Notes under the pieces: model-generated
Database searches by the model: none
What the model was told of the DNA's origin: nothing
What the model saw: only the letters and a program-made list of their open reading frames with translations
Program-made: the position numbers and the translations under genes
Assembly (NCBI GenBank): GCA_010015655.1
Contig: ML976693.1
Location: forward strand, 97,369 to 161,368
Reading direction: 5' to 3'
DNA from: Bimuria novae-zelandiae CBS 107.79
Taxonomy: Eukaryota > Ascomycota > Dothideomycetes > Pleosporales > Didymosphaeriaceae
DNA length: 64,000 bases
In this document: one piece after another, positions 12,077 to 24,458 of the stretch
How positions within the stretch are numbered: the first letter of the stretch is position 1
How the letters are laid out: each line of letters starts with the position of its first letter

Positions 12077-14250
12077 TCTTAAATACCTTTAATATAAGTA
12101 CTACTAGGACCCCTACCTCTTCCACGACTTTGGATAACTATGTCACCTCTATAGGGGATAGCAAGAACAAGGCACACAAACCTAACTTATATAATAGTAA
12201 TTATACTCTCCTTAACACCTAGCTCTTATAGCTAGACCTCTACTTCTTTAATTAGAACTAAGACCTTAAAGATAAAAAGAAAGTTATTTTTACTATAACC
12301 TACATGCAAGGAAGCGCTAAAGAATAGATCTATCTTTACCTAGTTAAGTACTTAGATATAGATTACGATAATAAGAACGAGAAATACGTTAATAGACATG
12401 CTAATATAATTAATATTATTAAGGACTATAAAAATTTTAAAATATACCTTTAATAAATATTTAGAATTACTAATAAAATAGCTATTACTAAACGCGCAAT
12501 CTAAATAATTCGCTAATACTAATTTATAACTAAATATATATCTAAGTTTCATAAATACGCTATATAACTTAACTAGAAGGATAAATTTCTTAAGATAATA
12601 TATAAATAAGGCCTTAAATATAATATACGCAAGGAACTCCTGCATAGTAGTATAAAGATAGAGACCTTAGAAGAACTATACGAAGAGACTATTTATATTA
12701 ATAAGAAATAGTTTGCCTTGTAAGAAGAATTCTGCAGGAACCTCAGGAACGCTAGTTTTAAATAATAAGTACTTATAGTTTATAGGGCGCTACTAAAAAC
12801 ACCTTAACGCTAGTAATGCAACTATTATAGGCCCTAACCTATAAAAAATATCTAGTTTAATAACCTAAAAAAGGAAACAGAAAAGGCTATAGGCTTCTAA
12901 AAGCCTAACTAACATATCTTAGATAGAATCTAACGACAGGGGACTAAGACGCGTAAATGTTTTACATATAGTAAATTAGGCCATATAGCCAGGAACTGCA
13001 GATCTAAGAATAAGATTACTAGGTAGCTAAACATACTAATTATTAATAAAGAAGAAACCACCGACGACAAATAGCAGGTAATAAACGCTATTAAACAAGT
13101 TAATATCTATAATAAAGGATTAGAGCAATCAAGGATACCTAACTTATAACTCTATAAGAATGCATATAAAGGTTTAGACAAAAAGGAGAAGGAGAAGGAA
13201 CTAATACCTTAATTTTTTACGCTTTACCCTAGCTAGAGTAAACCTGTTACTAGTCAGATAACAAATATTTTTAACTTTTTAGAAAGACACGAACTAAGAG
13301 AAGGAGATTTTAGGTTTATAATAATAAAATAATAAAATTACGTAGCCGCATTCTACTATACCTACTAACCTAATCTAGTTAATAGGATAGCACGTGAAAT
13401 AGCAGACTATTGCTACGCCTATAAAGACCCTAAGAAGAAATACCTAAACGAGAACCTAAACTATAAACTATAGTACGACCTAGACCACTGTAACCCTACG
13501 CATAGTTCTATACAATAGACCCTCTATAGATAAGATTAATATACCTTTTATTATTAAGCTAAGGAATATAGCTACTTTTCCTAAATATACTAATAATATA
13601 GATAGAAGTAGTTTAACTACCCTATCTTCTATTATAATATTTACCTCCAGGATAAACGTAAAACGCGATATTTTTTATACTTTAATTAGGCGCTAAACTA
13701 AGTAATATTACTACTAGTTAATAGGAAATGTGCATTAGATAAATAGTAAATATACTTATATCCTAACTATAAGGAATATAGGGAGCAGAAAAATAAGTAT
13801 AGATTTAATTATATACTAAAAGGAACTATAACCCTTAGGATTAAATTAGTAATAAAGGAAAAAGACGGTGAAGTTTCCCTAAATAAGACTTAATAATAAC
13901 CTTAGCAAAGAAGCAAAGGACACCTCGAACCTATAAAGCTAGTTATAGAGAAAATGTCTTTTTTAGACCTAGGCTTAGGCGGGAAAACGCCTTTAAAGAA
14001 ATAAATGCTACTAATAGTTAAGCATTAATTAAGCCACTAGTATAGCTTAAAGGAATATAGATAAAAGCTATGATAGACTTAGGAGCACAGGAGAGCTATA
14101 TATTAAAAAAAGCACTTAATAGAGCAGGACTTTATAAGCGCAAGAAAGCTATACCTTATACTATCTATATCGTAAATAGATAACTAATGCCCGGCAAAGC
14201 AACAATTAAATATAAGGTTAAGACTACCCTTATAATCTATAGATACTAGG

Positions 14251-14473
14251 TGTAATGAGGTAAGCGCCCCGCTTACTAAGCCAATACTATGTGACTTCCT
14301 CACCTGCACCAAAAGGTACGCACGAGAATACTTAACCCAAGTATTACTCGTATAGTATAATATATATAGGATATGCTAGGGTCAGCCACTAGCGCTAGTG
14401 TTTGATCCTAGCCTAGCCGGAACCTCTATAAGCGAGAGAAGGCCACGTGTTCGACCGTGCCTACCTCGTTACA
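14251..14473. mobile_element. 223-bp short element (solo LTR/TRIM-like), copy 1
   Basis: It starts TGTAATGAGGTAAGC and ends GCCTACCTCGTTACA, imperfect 15-bp terminal inverted repeats with TG...CA ends. A 5-bp target duplication CTAGG lies at 14246-14250 and 14474-14478. It splits the Gypsy-2 protease. Internally there is a TATA-rich run, the perfect palindrome CACTAGCGCTAGTG and a small AATACTT/AAGTATT hairpin. Unlike its host it is not RIP-mutated. It has no coding capacity. The 5-bp duplication and TG...CA ends favour a solo LTR or LTR-derived miniature element over a TIR transposon. Confidence 0.85.
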
Positions 14474-17400
14474 CTAGGAATTAATTACCCTTAATATAAT
14501 TAAGGAAGTAAATTACGATATAATTTTAAGATTACCTTAGGTAAAGAAGTATAACCCTATAATTAACTAAGAAAAGAAAAAGCTATCCTTTAAGCGCTAT
14601 AATTATATATTATAAGTAAAGTCTACGCATTAATAAAGTATAATAGTAAATAAGAGAGCTATTAATAATATAGTCTCGCGACTAGAAGTTAATAAACACG
14701 AAATTAACTTAGTAGACGCTAGTAGAAACTACTAGGTTATAAAGCATAAGTACGAAGAGAAATGCACACCTCTTAATATCCTTAATAAATATAAGGAATA
14801 GAGTTATTTATTTTAAGAAGAGAAAGGAGTAAACGCCCTTCCTAAGTATATATACTAAGATTACCGTATTATTCTTAAAGAAGGAAAAACGCCGCCCTTT
14901 AGACTACTATATAGCTAGAGTAAAAAAGAACTCTAATAGACACGCGAATTCCTAAAGAAAGCCCTTAAAAGGTAATAAATACGTAAGTTAGAATTACTAG
15001 TAGTATTACCCCTAATATTTATTGTAAAGAAGGATAGAACACAACGTCTATACATTAACTATAGAAGGCTAAATAATATAATAATTAAAAATAAATACTT
15101 ACTACTAAATATATAAGAGTCTCGAGATAGACTAAGACAAGCTAAGATATTTACGTAATTTAACCTACAAGATAGATACTACCTTATACGAATAATAGTA
15201 GGTAATAAGTGGAAGATAGCTTTTTAAACTAGATATAAACTATTTAAGTACTAAATTATACTCTTTAGACTTACAAATGCACTAGCAACATTTTAAGTAA
15301 TAATTAATAATATACTATAGAACTACCTTAATATATTTATAGTTGCCTATCTTGACGATATCCTAGTATTCTCTAAATAAGAGAAGGATCATGTACAGCA
15401 TGTATAAATAGTAGTATAAGCGCTAAATAGCGCTAACTTATTATTAAAACTTAAGAAATATAAATTTTATATTATAGAACTAGAGTTTTTAGGACATGTT
15501 ATTAATACTAAAGGTATCTAAGTAAGCCCTTTAAAGATTAAGGAAGTAAAAAAGTAAAAATTACTTACTAACTTTAAAGAAGTACAAGCCTTCCTAGGAT
15601 TTATTAAATTTAATAGATAATTTATTATAGACTACTTTAGGATTATACTACTACTTACAAACCTTATAAAGAAAAATAGACCTTTTAATTAAATAAAACA
15701 ATATAAATAAGTATTTTAAATATTATAAGAAGCATGCATTACGCTACTAGTCCTTGCATACTTCTAAGATAATAAACCCCTGCGTATTAAAACCGACGCA
15801 AGCGACTTAGCAGTTAGAGCATGCGCGAAGTAAGAAAAGAATAGTAAATAGCACCTAGTCGCATTCTACGCGCACAAGTTCATATCAGAAAAATTATAGT
15901 ATAAAGTACATAATAAAAAATTACTTGTAATAGTAAAAGCTATTAAATACTAAAGGATCTACGCACATAGTTGCTTAGAACTTATAATTTTTATAGACTA
16001 TAAGAACCTTACACACTTTATAACTATAAAAGAACGAACCTAATAATAAGTAACATAGTTAGAAACGCTAGGATAATATAAATTTAAGGTTATATATACC
16101 CTAAGTAAAGAAAACGAACGAGTAGATACTTTTAGTAGAATAAATAATAAAAGAGAAAAGGTTAAGACATACTTTATAATACTAAAGAAAAATCCTAATA
16201 GTTCTTTAGAACTAATAGCCAAACTTAACTAACTCCTTATACTTACACGGGAAGTACCTAAAGAGCTATAAACTAAAATTATACGGCAATACTATAATAA
16301 CCTAGTATACGGACACCCTAGCATTAGAAAAATAATAGAACTTATCTAGTAGAACTATAGCTTTAAAGGGATTAAAGAAGCAGTAACTATATATATTCGC
16401 AAATGTGCAGATTGCTAGCGTAATAAGCACACTATATATCTTAAGTATAGAGAAATGTAAGTAATCTAAATACCTGTTACACCATAAGAAGACATCGCTA
16501 TAGACTTTACTATAGAATTAGTAAAGTTAAAGGACCCTGCAACAGGAATTACTTATAACGTAATACTAAATATTATTTATTAATTTACTAAATACGTAGA
16601 ATTACTACTATATTAAAAGATAACTATAGTAAAGGAACTTGCATTCCTTATCCTAAACTATCTTATATAACACTATGGTATTCTAAAGATAATTGTTAGC
16701 AATAGAGATAAGCTCTTTACCTTAAACTACTAGATAACGCTTATAGCACTTATTAGAATAAAACGAAAACTATTAATAGCATACTATCCGCAAACTGACG
16801 GACAAACAGAACGTATGAACTAAATAATTAAGACGTACCAACGCATCTACTACAATAACTAGAGGAATAACTAGATTTCCTTATTATCTATGGCATAATT
16901 AGCATACAATAACAAAATATTAGCAGTAACAGGATTTATACTATTCTATACAAACTACGAAAGATACCTATATTTCTTTAATTAAACACTTCCTATTGTA
17001 ATTAAAACAGAAGAAGTAATAAATATAGCAAAAACTATAAAAAAAATATACGCATAACTCTAAAAGAATCTTAAAAAAGCTTAATAGTAAAGTATTTCCT
17101 ATATAAACTAAAAAAGAAAAACTGTACCTTAGCTAAAGAAGGGGAATAAAGCATATTTACTTACGAAAAATTTTTAAACCTAAAAGGAAATGTATAAGAA
17201 ACTGGATTATATTAAGGTTAGACTATTTTTTATTATTAAATAAATAATACTAATTAACTACTAATTAGAACTACCACTAGACGCGAAAATATATTTAGTA
17301 TTTTATATAGACTAACTTAAACTTATAGACTCTAAAACACTAGTTAAAATAACCTTCTATTACTAGCTAGAGGAAGAAAATAAATTTAAAGTTAAAATAC

Positions 17401-17744
17401 TTCTAGGATATAGAGAAGTTAAATAAGAAAACTTTTAAGATAATAAGTTTCTATAAGAATAGTTAGTAAAATAGAAAGGATACCTACACTTAGAAAATAT
17501 ATAAAAATCTAAATCTAAACTTCGCACGAACTGTAAATAGCTCTTAAAAAATATACAAAATAAGATCTATAATTACTACTACTATACTAAAGTAATAAGA
17601 GAAAGCTTTAATAGAAACGAGACTTATAACACGATAATAATTAATATACTAAACCCTAGAGGACTATTAGAAAAGAATTAATAAACTTATATAGAACCTA
17701 TATACCTAAGACGAAGGTTAAGGTAACGAGGACATTCTATCTAA

Positions 17745-18188
17745 CAAACCTAATGTCGCCTACATAGCAGGCGAATAGCCGACCAAGGCATCCGCAGTAG
17801 GATAATTAACTACCTTAGCATTTACTACCTCTCCCTTAGTAGCTAGATTAGACGTAAGATATAACGTCTTCTTACGCGCACGCTCTTTAGCCTACGCTAG
17901 TATTCTTTTATTTTTTAATAAATAAAAAACAACTATAGCTAGTTACTTTTTATTCTTTTTAACTTGCTTCCTATACTCCTCTCGTGTCTTATCTAATAAT
18001 GCCTAAGACATGTTAACGCACGGACAGCTAAGACAAATATATTTAGTATAATTTAAACCTAATTCTAGTATAATATAACACTTTTAACCTTTAAATTTAT
18101 ACTTAAAATAAGGGTTCTTAGCAATAAAATTAGCTTAAAAGATTTTATTATATAAATAAAGTTTATAAGTAGTAGACTTAGCGGACAT
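17745..18188 (-). pseudogene. Antisense accessory frame of Gypsy-2
   Basis: Between the end of pol and the 3' LTR, the minus strand carries an ATG frame (ATG at 18186-18188), broken only by RIP-type stops. It encodes a lysine-rich protein with a CLSCPCVNMS Cys motif followed by a basic coiled-coil-like stretch (DKTREEYRKQVKK, AKERARKK). A homologous frame exists next to the corresponding LTR of Gypsy-3, and a counterpart in Gypsy-4. Its function is unknown. Confidence 0.55.
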
Positions 18189-18295
18189 AGCGACTAACGT
18201 TATACTTATAAATATAAGAGTAGGGTTACGCTTATATAAGAAAAGGCAAAACTTAATACGTAATTTAAAAATAAATCTAAGAAGGGAGAGGATAA

Positions 18296-18733
18296 TATTA
18301 AGATCTAAGATTTTAAGAAGACTATACTAGTTTTATACTTAACCCCTTATATTATTCGCTATAAATAATTAGTTATTTCGCGACTACGCCGCATGGCACT
18401 AAGTTATGTGACTGCTCTATAGAGAGCGCTCGCCAGCAAGCGCTCGCCAAAGAGCGCTCGCCAAAGAGCGCTCACTAGCAAGCAGTCTAGGACATGTATA
18501 TATAGGACCACGATGGTAGTCTTCTACTATTATATTTAACCTGTTTATTAATTTATTATTTAAATCTAAATGAGTAACCTTATTAATTTAATTATGTAGT
18601 ACACACTTTTAATACTAACGCCCTAGTAATAAGCGCGAGCTATTACTACTAATCTTTCCTATCCTACTAGTACTCTTACCCAAGAACCAACCTTAGCCCC
18701 TTAGGAACCAGCTACTCCTTTGGGACCTTAACA
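18296..18733 (+). repeat. Gypsy-2 3' LTR
   Basis: It begins TATTAAGATC, a RIP-altered TG start, and ends TTAACA. It is 28 bp longer than the 5' LTR, exactly two extra 14-bp units of the GCGCTCGCCAAAGA-type repeat at about 18425-18480. Confidence 0.88.
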
Positions 18734-18738
18734 CCTTA

Positions 18739-18785
18739 TAAGAACCTTAACTAAGCTACTACGTTAAACTATTAAGAGACGTTTA
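18739..18785 (+). mobile_element. Gypsy-1, short right remnant between two insertions
   Basis: These 47 bases lie between the target duplication of Gypsy-2 and the LTR of Gypsy-3. By position they should be the continuation of the Gypsy-1 3' coding end interrupted at 11661. The rest of Gypsy-1, including its 3' LTR, is not seen in the window. Confidence 0.5.
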
Positions 18786-19219
18786 TGTTAAGCCCTTCGG
18801 GGTAACTGGTCCTAAAGGAGACTAGGGTTGGTTCTTAGGCAAGAGTGTTAGTAATATAAGTAAAGGGTATACTAATAGCTTGTGCTTATTAATAGGGCGT
18901 TAGTATTAAAGGTGTGTATAGTATAATTAAATTAATAAGAGCCTAAGTTAAATCTAAATAATAGTTTAATAAACAGGTTAAACACGAGTATAGAGGGCTA
19001 TACTTAGTATTTCTATATACGTGTCTTATTCATGCTCGTTAGCGAGCGCTCTCTATAAATCGCTCTCTAATAAGCGCTCTTAAGCAAGCACTCTCTAAAG
19101 AGTAGTTACATAACTTAGCATCTTACGGCGTAGTCGCTAATAACTAGTTATTCCTAGCAAATAACATAAGAGATTAGATATAAAACTAGCATAGTTTCCC
19201 TAGATTTTAGATCCTAACA
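18786..19219 (-). repeat. Gypsy-3 3' LTR, inverted relative to Gypsy-2
   Basis: On the plus strand it reads TGTTAAGCCC to GATCCTAACA (434 bp). Its reverse complement shares the U3 start, the GCGCTC repeat zone and the U5 part with the Gypsy-2 LTR. The flanks GTTTA and TTATC do not match, so it is not a solo LTR. Confidence 0.8.
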
Positions 19220-19326
19220 TTATCTTTCCCCTTTCTAAGATTTATCCTTAAATTACATATTTAGTTTTACCTTTTTTATATAAGCGTAGCCCTACTTTTA
19301 TATTTATAAATATAACATTACTTAAT

Positions 19327-19800
19327 ATGCCTCTTAATTTTACTACCTATAAACTCTATTTATATAATAAAACCTTTTAGGCAAACTTTATTACTAAGTA
19401 CTTTTATTTTAAGTATAAGTTTAAAAGCTAAGAGTTCCGCGTTATACTAGAGTTAGGTTTAAAATATATTAAGTATATTCGCCTTAGCTATTCGTGCGTT
19501 AATATGTCGTAGGAGTTATTAGATAAGACACGAGAGGAGTATACAAAGAAGGTTAAAAAGGATAAGAAGTAGTTAGCTACTATTATTTCTTATTTATTAA
19601 GGAATAAGAAAATACTAGCGTAGGCTAAAGAGCGTGCGCGCAAAAAAACGTTATATCTTATATTTAATTTAGCTACTAAAAGAGAGATAGTAAATACTAA
19701 GGTAGTTAACTATCCTGCTATAAATGCTTTAGTTAAATATTTATTAACTATATAGGCTACTCTTAGCTTATTAGATAATTTACCACTCCGCCTGTTCTAA
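19327..19800 (+). pseudogene. Antisense accessory frame of Gypsy-3
   Basis: An ATG frame at 19327 (MPLNFTTYKLYLYNKTF) runs on the strand opposite to pol, immediately inside the 3' LTR, with scattered RIP stops. It is clearly homologous to the frame at 17745-18188 of Gypsy-2; shared blocks are TTYKLYLYNK, DKTREEY, KKVKK and AKERARKKTLYL. Its conservation relative to flanking non-coding sequence suggests a real protein. The function is unknown. Confidence 0.55.
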
Positions 19801-20177
19801 GTTCTAGATAAGTTACTTATAGTAGCGTTTAATTATCTGCTAATAGCTTCTTAGGTAATTTGCTAGTTCTTATATATTTTTACTATAAAAGTATACTTTC
19901 TATTTAATAAAGTATATTTGTGGCTAATCCTTATGTTATAGTATGCGTTTAACTTCGAATTTATTCTCTTCTTCTAGCTAGTAATAGAAGGTGGTTTTAA
20001 CTAGTGTTTTTAGGTCTGCTAGTTCTAATTAGTCTATGTAGAATACTAGGTGTATCTTTGCAACTTGTAGTAGTTCTAATTAGTAGCTAACTAGTGATAC
20101 TAATTTAGAAAAAAATAGTCTAACGTTAATATAATTTAGTTTTTTATATTTCTTTTTTTAAGTTCAAAAATTCTTTA

Positions 20178-20228
20178 CCGTGTCCGTGCGCGTAATGTCC
20201 GGATTCGCGTAATGCCCGCGCAACACCA
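20178..20228 (+). repeat. Fot1 left terminal inverted repeat
   Basis: It reads CCGTGTCCGTGCGCG onward. It contains two sub-repeats of a CGCGTAATG(C/T)CCGG-like motif, plausible transposase-binding sites. Confidence 0.9.
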
Positions 20229-20339
20229 TAACAGCTCTATTAGTAATAAGGCTATAAAACCACCTATAATTAATGTTATTACAAGATTTTCTAGGGAAGT
20301 ACTATATTAATACTTGCGATTAATTTGCGCTATTTAAAT

Positions 20340-23154
20340 CTATCTGGAAGCTTGACGTTGCGGCCGCGCCGTGTAGATTTGGTTAGGGCAGCAGATGCAC
20401 CCTCTGGTGCCTCCCCAACATCTGCAGCATCAACAACACGTTTCTGACGCTTTCTACTCTGTAGAGATGGCTGAGAGGCTTTTCTCTTACCCTTTTGGGA
20501 TAATTGTAGAGCTTTTTCTTCGTCACGGGCAGACTTCTAGGCAGCGCGCTAAGCTGCCTTTTCAGCCTTCTCCTTCTCCTTCGCCTTCTTAGCTGCCTCT
20601 CGCGCAGCACGCTTTTCCTGCTATATTTTCTCCTTATATAGCTTCGCTACCTTCTTTAGCTCTACTATCTTTGCTTTTTAAAGCTGCTGCTGCTTATCCT
20701 CCTGCTCCTTAATAGATTAATAAAAACGTGCCTCCCTTACCTTCCTTAGTAACTATATAACTAATCTACCACGGTACTCCTAACGCTATTAGAGATCTAG
20801 ATTCTTGTCCTTCCTTTTACGCTTCTCCTTTATTAATAGCGCCTGCCTTAGCCTATTATTATTAAGCTAGAGCAGCTCCTTTTGCACGGAGAGGTAGTAA
20901 AGTAACTAATAAAGCTTTTATATATCTTTACTACTCTAATCCTTAACTATAAAGCGTATAAGCCTATTTATCTTTCTCTAGTTATAATTGCTAAGCCCTA
21001 ATAAAGAGCTATTACCTAATTCTTAATTATAAATAAATCTATTAAGGATAGGATTAGGATTAGGTGGTTAGTTGGTTGGTTGGTATTTATTTTTCGTCTA
21101 GTTAATGGGGATTAAGTCCACTATCTCGCCTCCCGAAGGGCATATACGACGTGCTAAGCTATAGAATTATAGTACTAATATACTACCTTAGAAAGCATTT
21201 CTTGCCTGCGCAGGTATTGCTACCATTTTAAGCTATAGCTCCCCTTCCTATTAGGGAGACTAAGTAGTGTATGTACATTAGGGTGAATCCCTTGTGTGTG
21301 TTTAGAGGCAGTTTAGTGCTGTGAGAAGAAAGAAAAGGAAAGAGTGGATAGGTGTGGAGAGCTAGTGCTCTGTCGAATCGGAGCCGTGGCTCTGCGCGAG
21401 GAGAGCCTTTGTACCAGGCTTGGCGATGCCTGTGTTAAAGGAGATAGGTGTAGTAGGAAGGCAGAGCCAGGCCTGTCCTTCTTCTTTATCCCCAAGAGTC
21501 GTATAATATAAGGCTAGGCTAGCTGCCTTGTTTGCGTGTTGTGTCAGGTCAGGGACGCTAATAGTTAGTCTTCAGAGAGCTGCGGGCAGCTCTCGTCGTT
21601 ATAGGTGTTAAGAGTTAGTGCTCTGTTAAATCGTGCTATAGCTCTTCGCATGGAGAGCCTTTATATTTAGGCCTAGTAAGTGCCTATATCTTGCAAGAGC
21701 AAGGAGTGTCACGACTGTCTCCTTGTCTTAGCTATAGTTATGGCCTTTAATTAAACGTGAAAATCTGAGCGGCGCACGGGCCATTTTAAAAAGATTTTAG
21801 CTTACTAGGGAGCTAAAAGAGAAAATAGGGTAGCGCGCCTGCCACAACGCCTGTAGCTAAAAAAGGACGCTAGAAAACAGATTTACGAAGGCATTTAAGT
21901 CGTGTTTTAACGAAAAATCGATGGATATCGACCTTTTAGTAACCTGGAAAAGTTGATGTTCGGTCGTAGGATTAGGTGGTGATATACCTATTGCTCTAAA
22001 AGAGCTAAGGATAGTTAATTCCTTAAAGGAGGCTTTCTACGTATTCTAGAATAAGAGAAAAAGTCGCCTTTAGTAATAAAAGCTAGGCCCTGGCTTCTAT
22101 AAAAGTATCGTGATAGCTCTGCAGAGTAGGCTATTAATAGAGGCTTAAATATTATAACGTTAAGTGGCTAAAGCGTATAAGTTAAATAGGGAAGTAAAAT
22201 AGTAAGCAGGATCCTATTCTAATTATAATAGTTAATAAAATCTATAGTAACGTAAGATCCGTGGCTGTCTAAGATTAAAAGTTAATATAATCGTTAAGTC
22301 TTTTCTTTTATACAGCGATCGAATACCTACTTAAGCTAGGCAAGCCCAATATCGTTGTTTGTCTAGCTAGAGGGTAATAATGTAATAAAGACTTTGTGTT
22401 CTCCTGCATTAATATCCTCTACCCAGCTTGATTGGATGCCCTTATTAGCAGCCTTATAGATAAGGCTGGGTGGCAGAGCTAATCTATCAGCGCAGATATA
22501 TGCCAGGAGCGTGATCCACGCGCGATTACCATCCTAGAGTGATGCCCTAACCTCCTTCTTTTCCCACATTAATCTGCTAAATATCCTTTTTGATCTACTA
22601 ATAATACCAATCAGGCAGCCTTTCTCATCCATATTATAGATATAACAAGGATCTATGCGATATTGATCTATCTTACTATGTAAAAGGTTAAAAAAGTGGC
22701 GATATTTATCCACTGAATTAGCTTTGTGGCGATTGCTATCTATGCTGACTGTCTATTGTGAGATAAGATGAATGCTGTGTCGGTTAATAAAGCGCGTAAC
22801 CTAGCTCTTGCTAATTGGCTCCTTTGCTATCGCAGAGGCGAAATTCTATATCATCTCCCTAGTAGGAGGTATATGTCTCTTTGTAAGTTTTTTGATATAT
22901 CGTACAAGCTCCTCCTCTTGCTGTGGGGTGAGTTTCTGCTGCTTGATGTTCTTGACCTGTCGAGAGCGCGTTACTCCCCGATGCCTTCGGCCCAACGTAG
23001 ATCGCTCAAGTCCATGCCTAGTAGCAACTTCTGTATATAAAAAATCTTCTCCTGGTTCTCGTGATTCGATTTTATTAATCGCAGCCTGATACGGGTTTAT
23101 ATTGGTGGAGTTGTCGCGTGCTGAAGTTAGGGTGTTTTGGTGTTGCGCGGGCAT
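20340..23154 (-). pseudogene. Fot1/pogo transposase, broken
   Basis: The N-terminal 102 codons from ATG 23154 are intact: MPAQHQ, a psq-type helix-turn-helix (EVATRHGLERSTLGRR) and the start of a CENP-B-type domain (LTPQQEEELVRYIKKL). Further on, the DDE core is recognisable: MDEKG near 22624-22637, LILDSHGSYV near 22255-22280, and FRAIGISPPNP just right of the insert at about 21985-22015. The C-terminus continues left of the insert as a Lys/Arg-rich coiled coil ending in KLPDRFK near 20345. RIP stops and the insert make it non-functional. Confidence 0.85.
21069..21966 (-). mobile_element. 898-bp retroposon-like insert inside the Fot1 transposase
   Basis: The 14-mer TAGGATTAGGTGGT occurs on both sides (21055-21068 and 21967-21980). 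Removing the insert plus one copy restores the transposase reading PPNPNP. A long duplication of this kind and a short-repeat end (TTGG repeated, read as CCAA on the minus strand, 21070-21085) suggest target-primed retroposition (LINE or SINE) with its 3' end on the left. No reverse transcriptase is visible. It contains a partial direct repeat, 21351-21420 and 21603-21674, about 252 bp apart. Its identity is uncertain. Confidence 0.55.
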
Positions 23155-23188
23155 TACGCGAATCCGGGCATTACGCGCACGGACACGG
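23138..23188 (-). repeat. Fot1 right terminal inverted repeat
   Basis: This is the reverse complement of the left repeat with a single C/T difference. The transposase ATG at 23152-23154 lies inside it, so the first residues (MPAQHQ) are encoded by the repeat. Confidence 0.9.
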
Positions 23189-24458
23189 TATAGGTAGATA
23201 TACTTTATCCCTTTTTTTTTAACTAAGGTATCGTTTTTCGTTTTTAGTTTATATAAGAAATGCTTTACTACTAAGCTTTATTAAGATTCTTTAGAATTAT
23301 TCGTGTATTTTTTTTTATAGTTTCTGCTATGTTGATTGCTTCTTCCGTCCTAATTACTGTAAGAAATATTTAATTAAAGAAATATAGGTGTCCTTCATAG
23401 TTTATATAAAATAGTGTATATTCAGTTACTGCTGATACTTTGTTGTTATATGCTAGTTATACTATAAGTGATAAGGAAATCTAGTTATTCTTTTAGTTAT
23501 TATAGTAAATGCATAGGTACGTTTCAATTATCTAATTCGTACGTTCCGTTTGTCCGTTCGTCTGTGAATAATATACTGTGGATATCTTTCTTTTTATTCT
23601 AATAAGTGCTATAAGCGTTGTCTAGTAATTTAAAGTAAAGGGCTTATCGCTGTCGCTAATAATTATTTTTAGGATACTATAGTGTTATATAAGCTAATTT
23701 AGGATAAGGAATGCCAGTTCCTTAGCTATAGTTATTTTTTAATAAGGTAGTAATTCCACGTATTTAGTAAATTAATAAATAATGACTAATATAGCATTGT
23801 ACCTTACTCCTTTTAATGGGTCTTTTAACTTAGGTAATTTAGTTATAAAGTCTATAGCAATGTCTTCCTATAGTGTTATAGGTATCTGGATTGCTTGCAT
23901 TTCTCTATACTTAAGATATGTGGTATGCTTGTTTTGTTGGCAATCAGTATATTTCTATATATACCTTGTAATTACTTCTTTTATTCCTCTAAATAAGTGA
24001 TTCCTATAAATACGTTCTATTGTTTTCTTAATGCCTAGGTGTCTATACATTAGGTTATTATAGTATTATTATATAACTTTATTTTATTATTCCTTAGGTA
24101 CTTCTTGCATTGTAATATGGAGTTAGTTAAGTTATGCTATAGGTTCGAGAGATCTATTTATATTTTATTATAGTATTTTAAAGTAGGTTTTTACTTTTTT
24201 TTATAAAGTTATTTTATTAGCTAAGCGTATCTGCTTGCCTATTCTTTTCTCTTATTATATAAATAACCTTAAACTTATATTATCTAGTAATTTATAACTA
24301 TTCCTATTGTCGCGGTGTAAGTTCTTTTATTATTATAAATTATAGTAGACTTTTATAGTCTATATAAATCTTTAGCGTTAAGTAGCTAAAGGCGTAAATC
24401 CTCTAGTATTTTGGTACTCTTATAATAGCGTAAAATTCCTTACCTTGTACGTTGTATC

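Larger units (their letters stand above)
11667..18733 (+). mobile_element. Gypsy-2: complete Ty3/gypsy element, RIP-mutated
   Basis: The LTRs are 11667-12076 (410 bp) and 18296-18733 (438 bp), with CCTTA as target duplication at 11662-11666 and 18734-18738. On the plus strand, in order: gag about 12300-12900; a zinc knuckle CFTYSKLGHIARNC near 12957-13000; an aspartyl protease DLGAQESY near 14075; reverse transcriptase with an intact YLDDIL box near 15348; RNase H (KTDASDLAV near 15791); and integrase (HPSIRKI near 16315, HYGIPK near 16672, PQTDGQTERMN near 16790). The frame carries many RIP stops. A 223-bp element interrupts the protease. Because it is inserted in Gypsy-1, it is younger than its host. 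Confidence 0.92.
20178..23188 (-). mobile_element. Fot1/pogo-type DNA transposon (Tc1/mariner superfamily)
   Basis: 51-bp terminal inverted repeats (20178-20228 and 23138-23188) differ at one base and are flanked by the TA dinucleotide duplication (20176-20177, 23189-23190). One minus-strand transposase fills the interior and is interrupted by an 898-bp insert. Mutation is uneven: about 20345-20610 and 22370-23188 are still rich in CA and TG, whereas about 20620-21050 and 21980-22360 are RIP-altered. The element sits in the Gypsy-3 interior, in the untranslated or accessory zone corresponding to about 31,165 of Gypsy-4. Confidence 0.93.

Noticed and set aside
14251..14473. tRNA-derived SINE, from a B-box-like GTGTTCGACC
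   Set aside because: No matching A box at the right distance. The TG...CA inverted ends and 5-bp duplication fit an LTR-derived element better.
18786..19219. Solo LTR
   Set aside because: The flanks GTTTA and TTATC do not match, and gypsy sequence of the right orientation continues on the right, so it is the terminal LTR of Gypsy-3.
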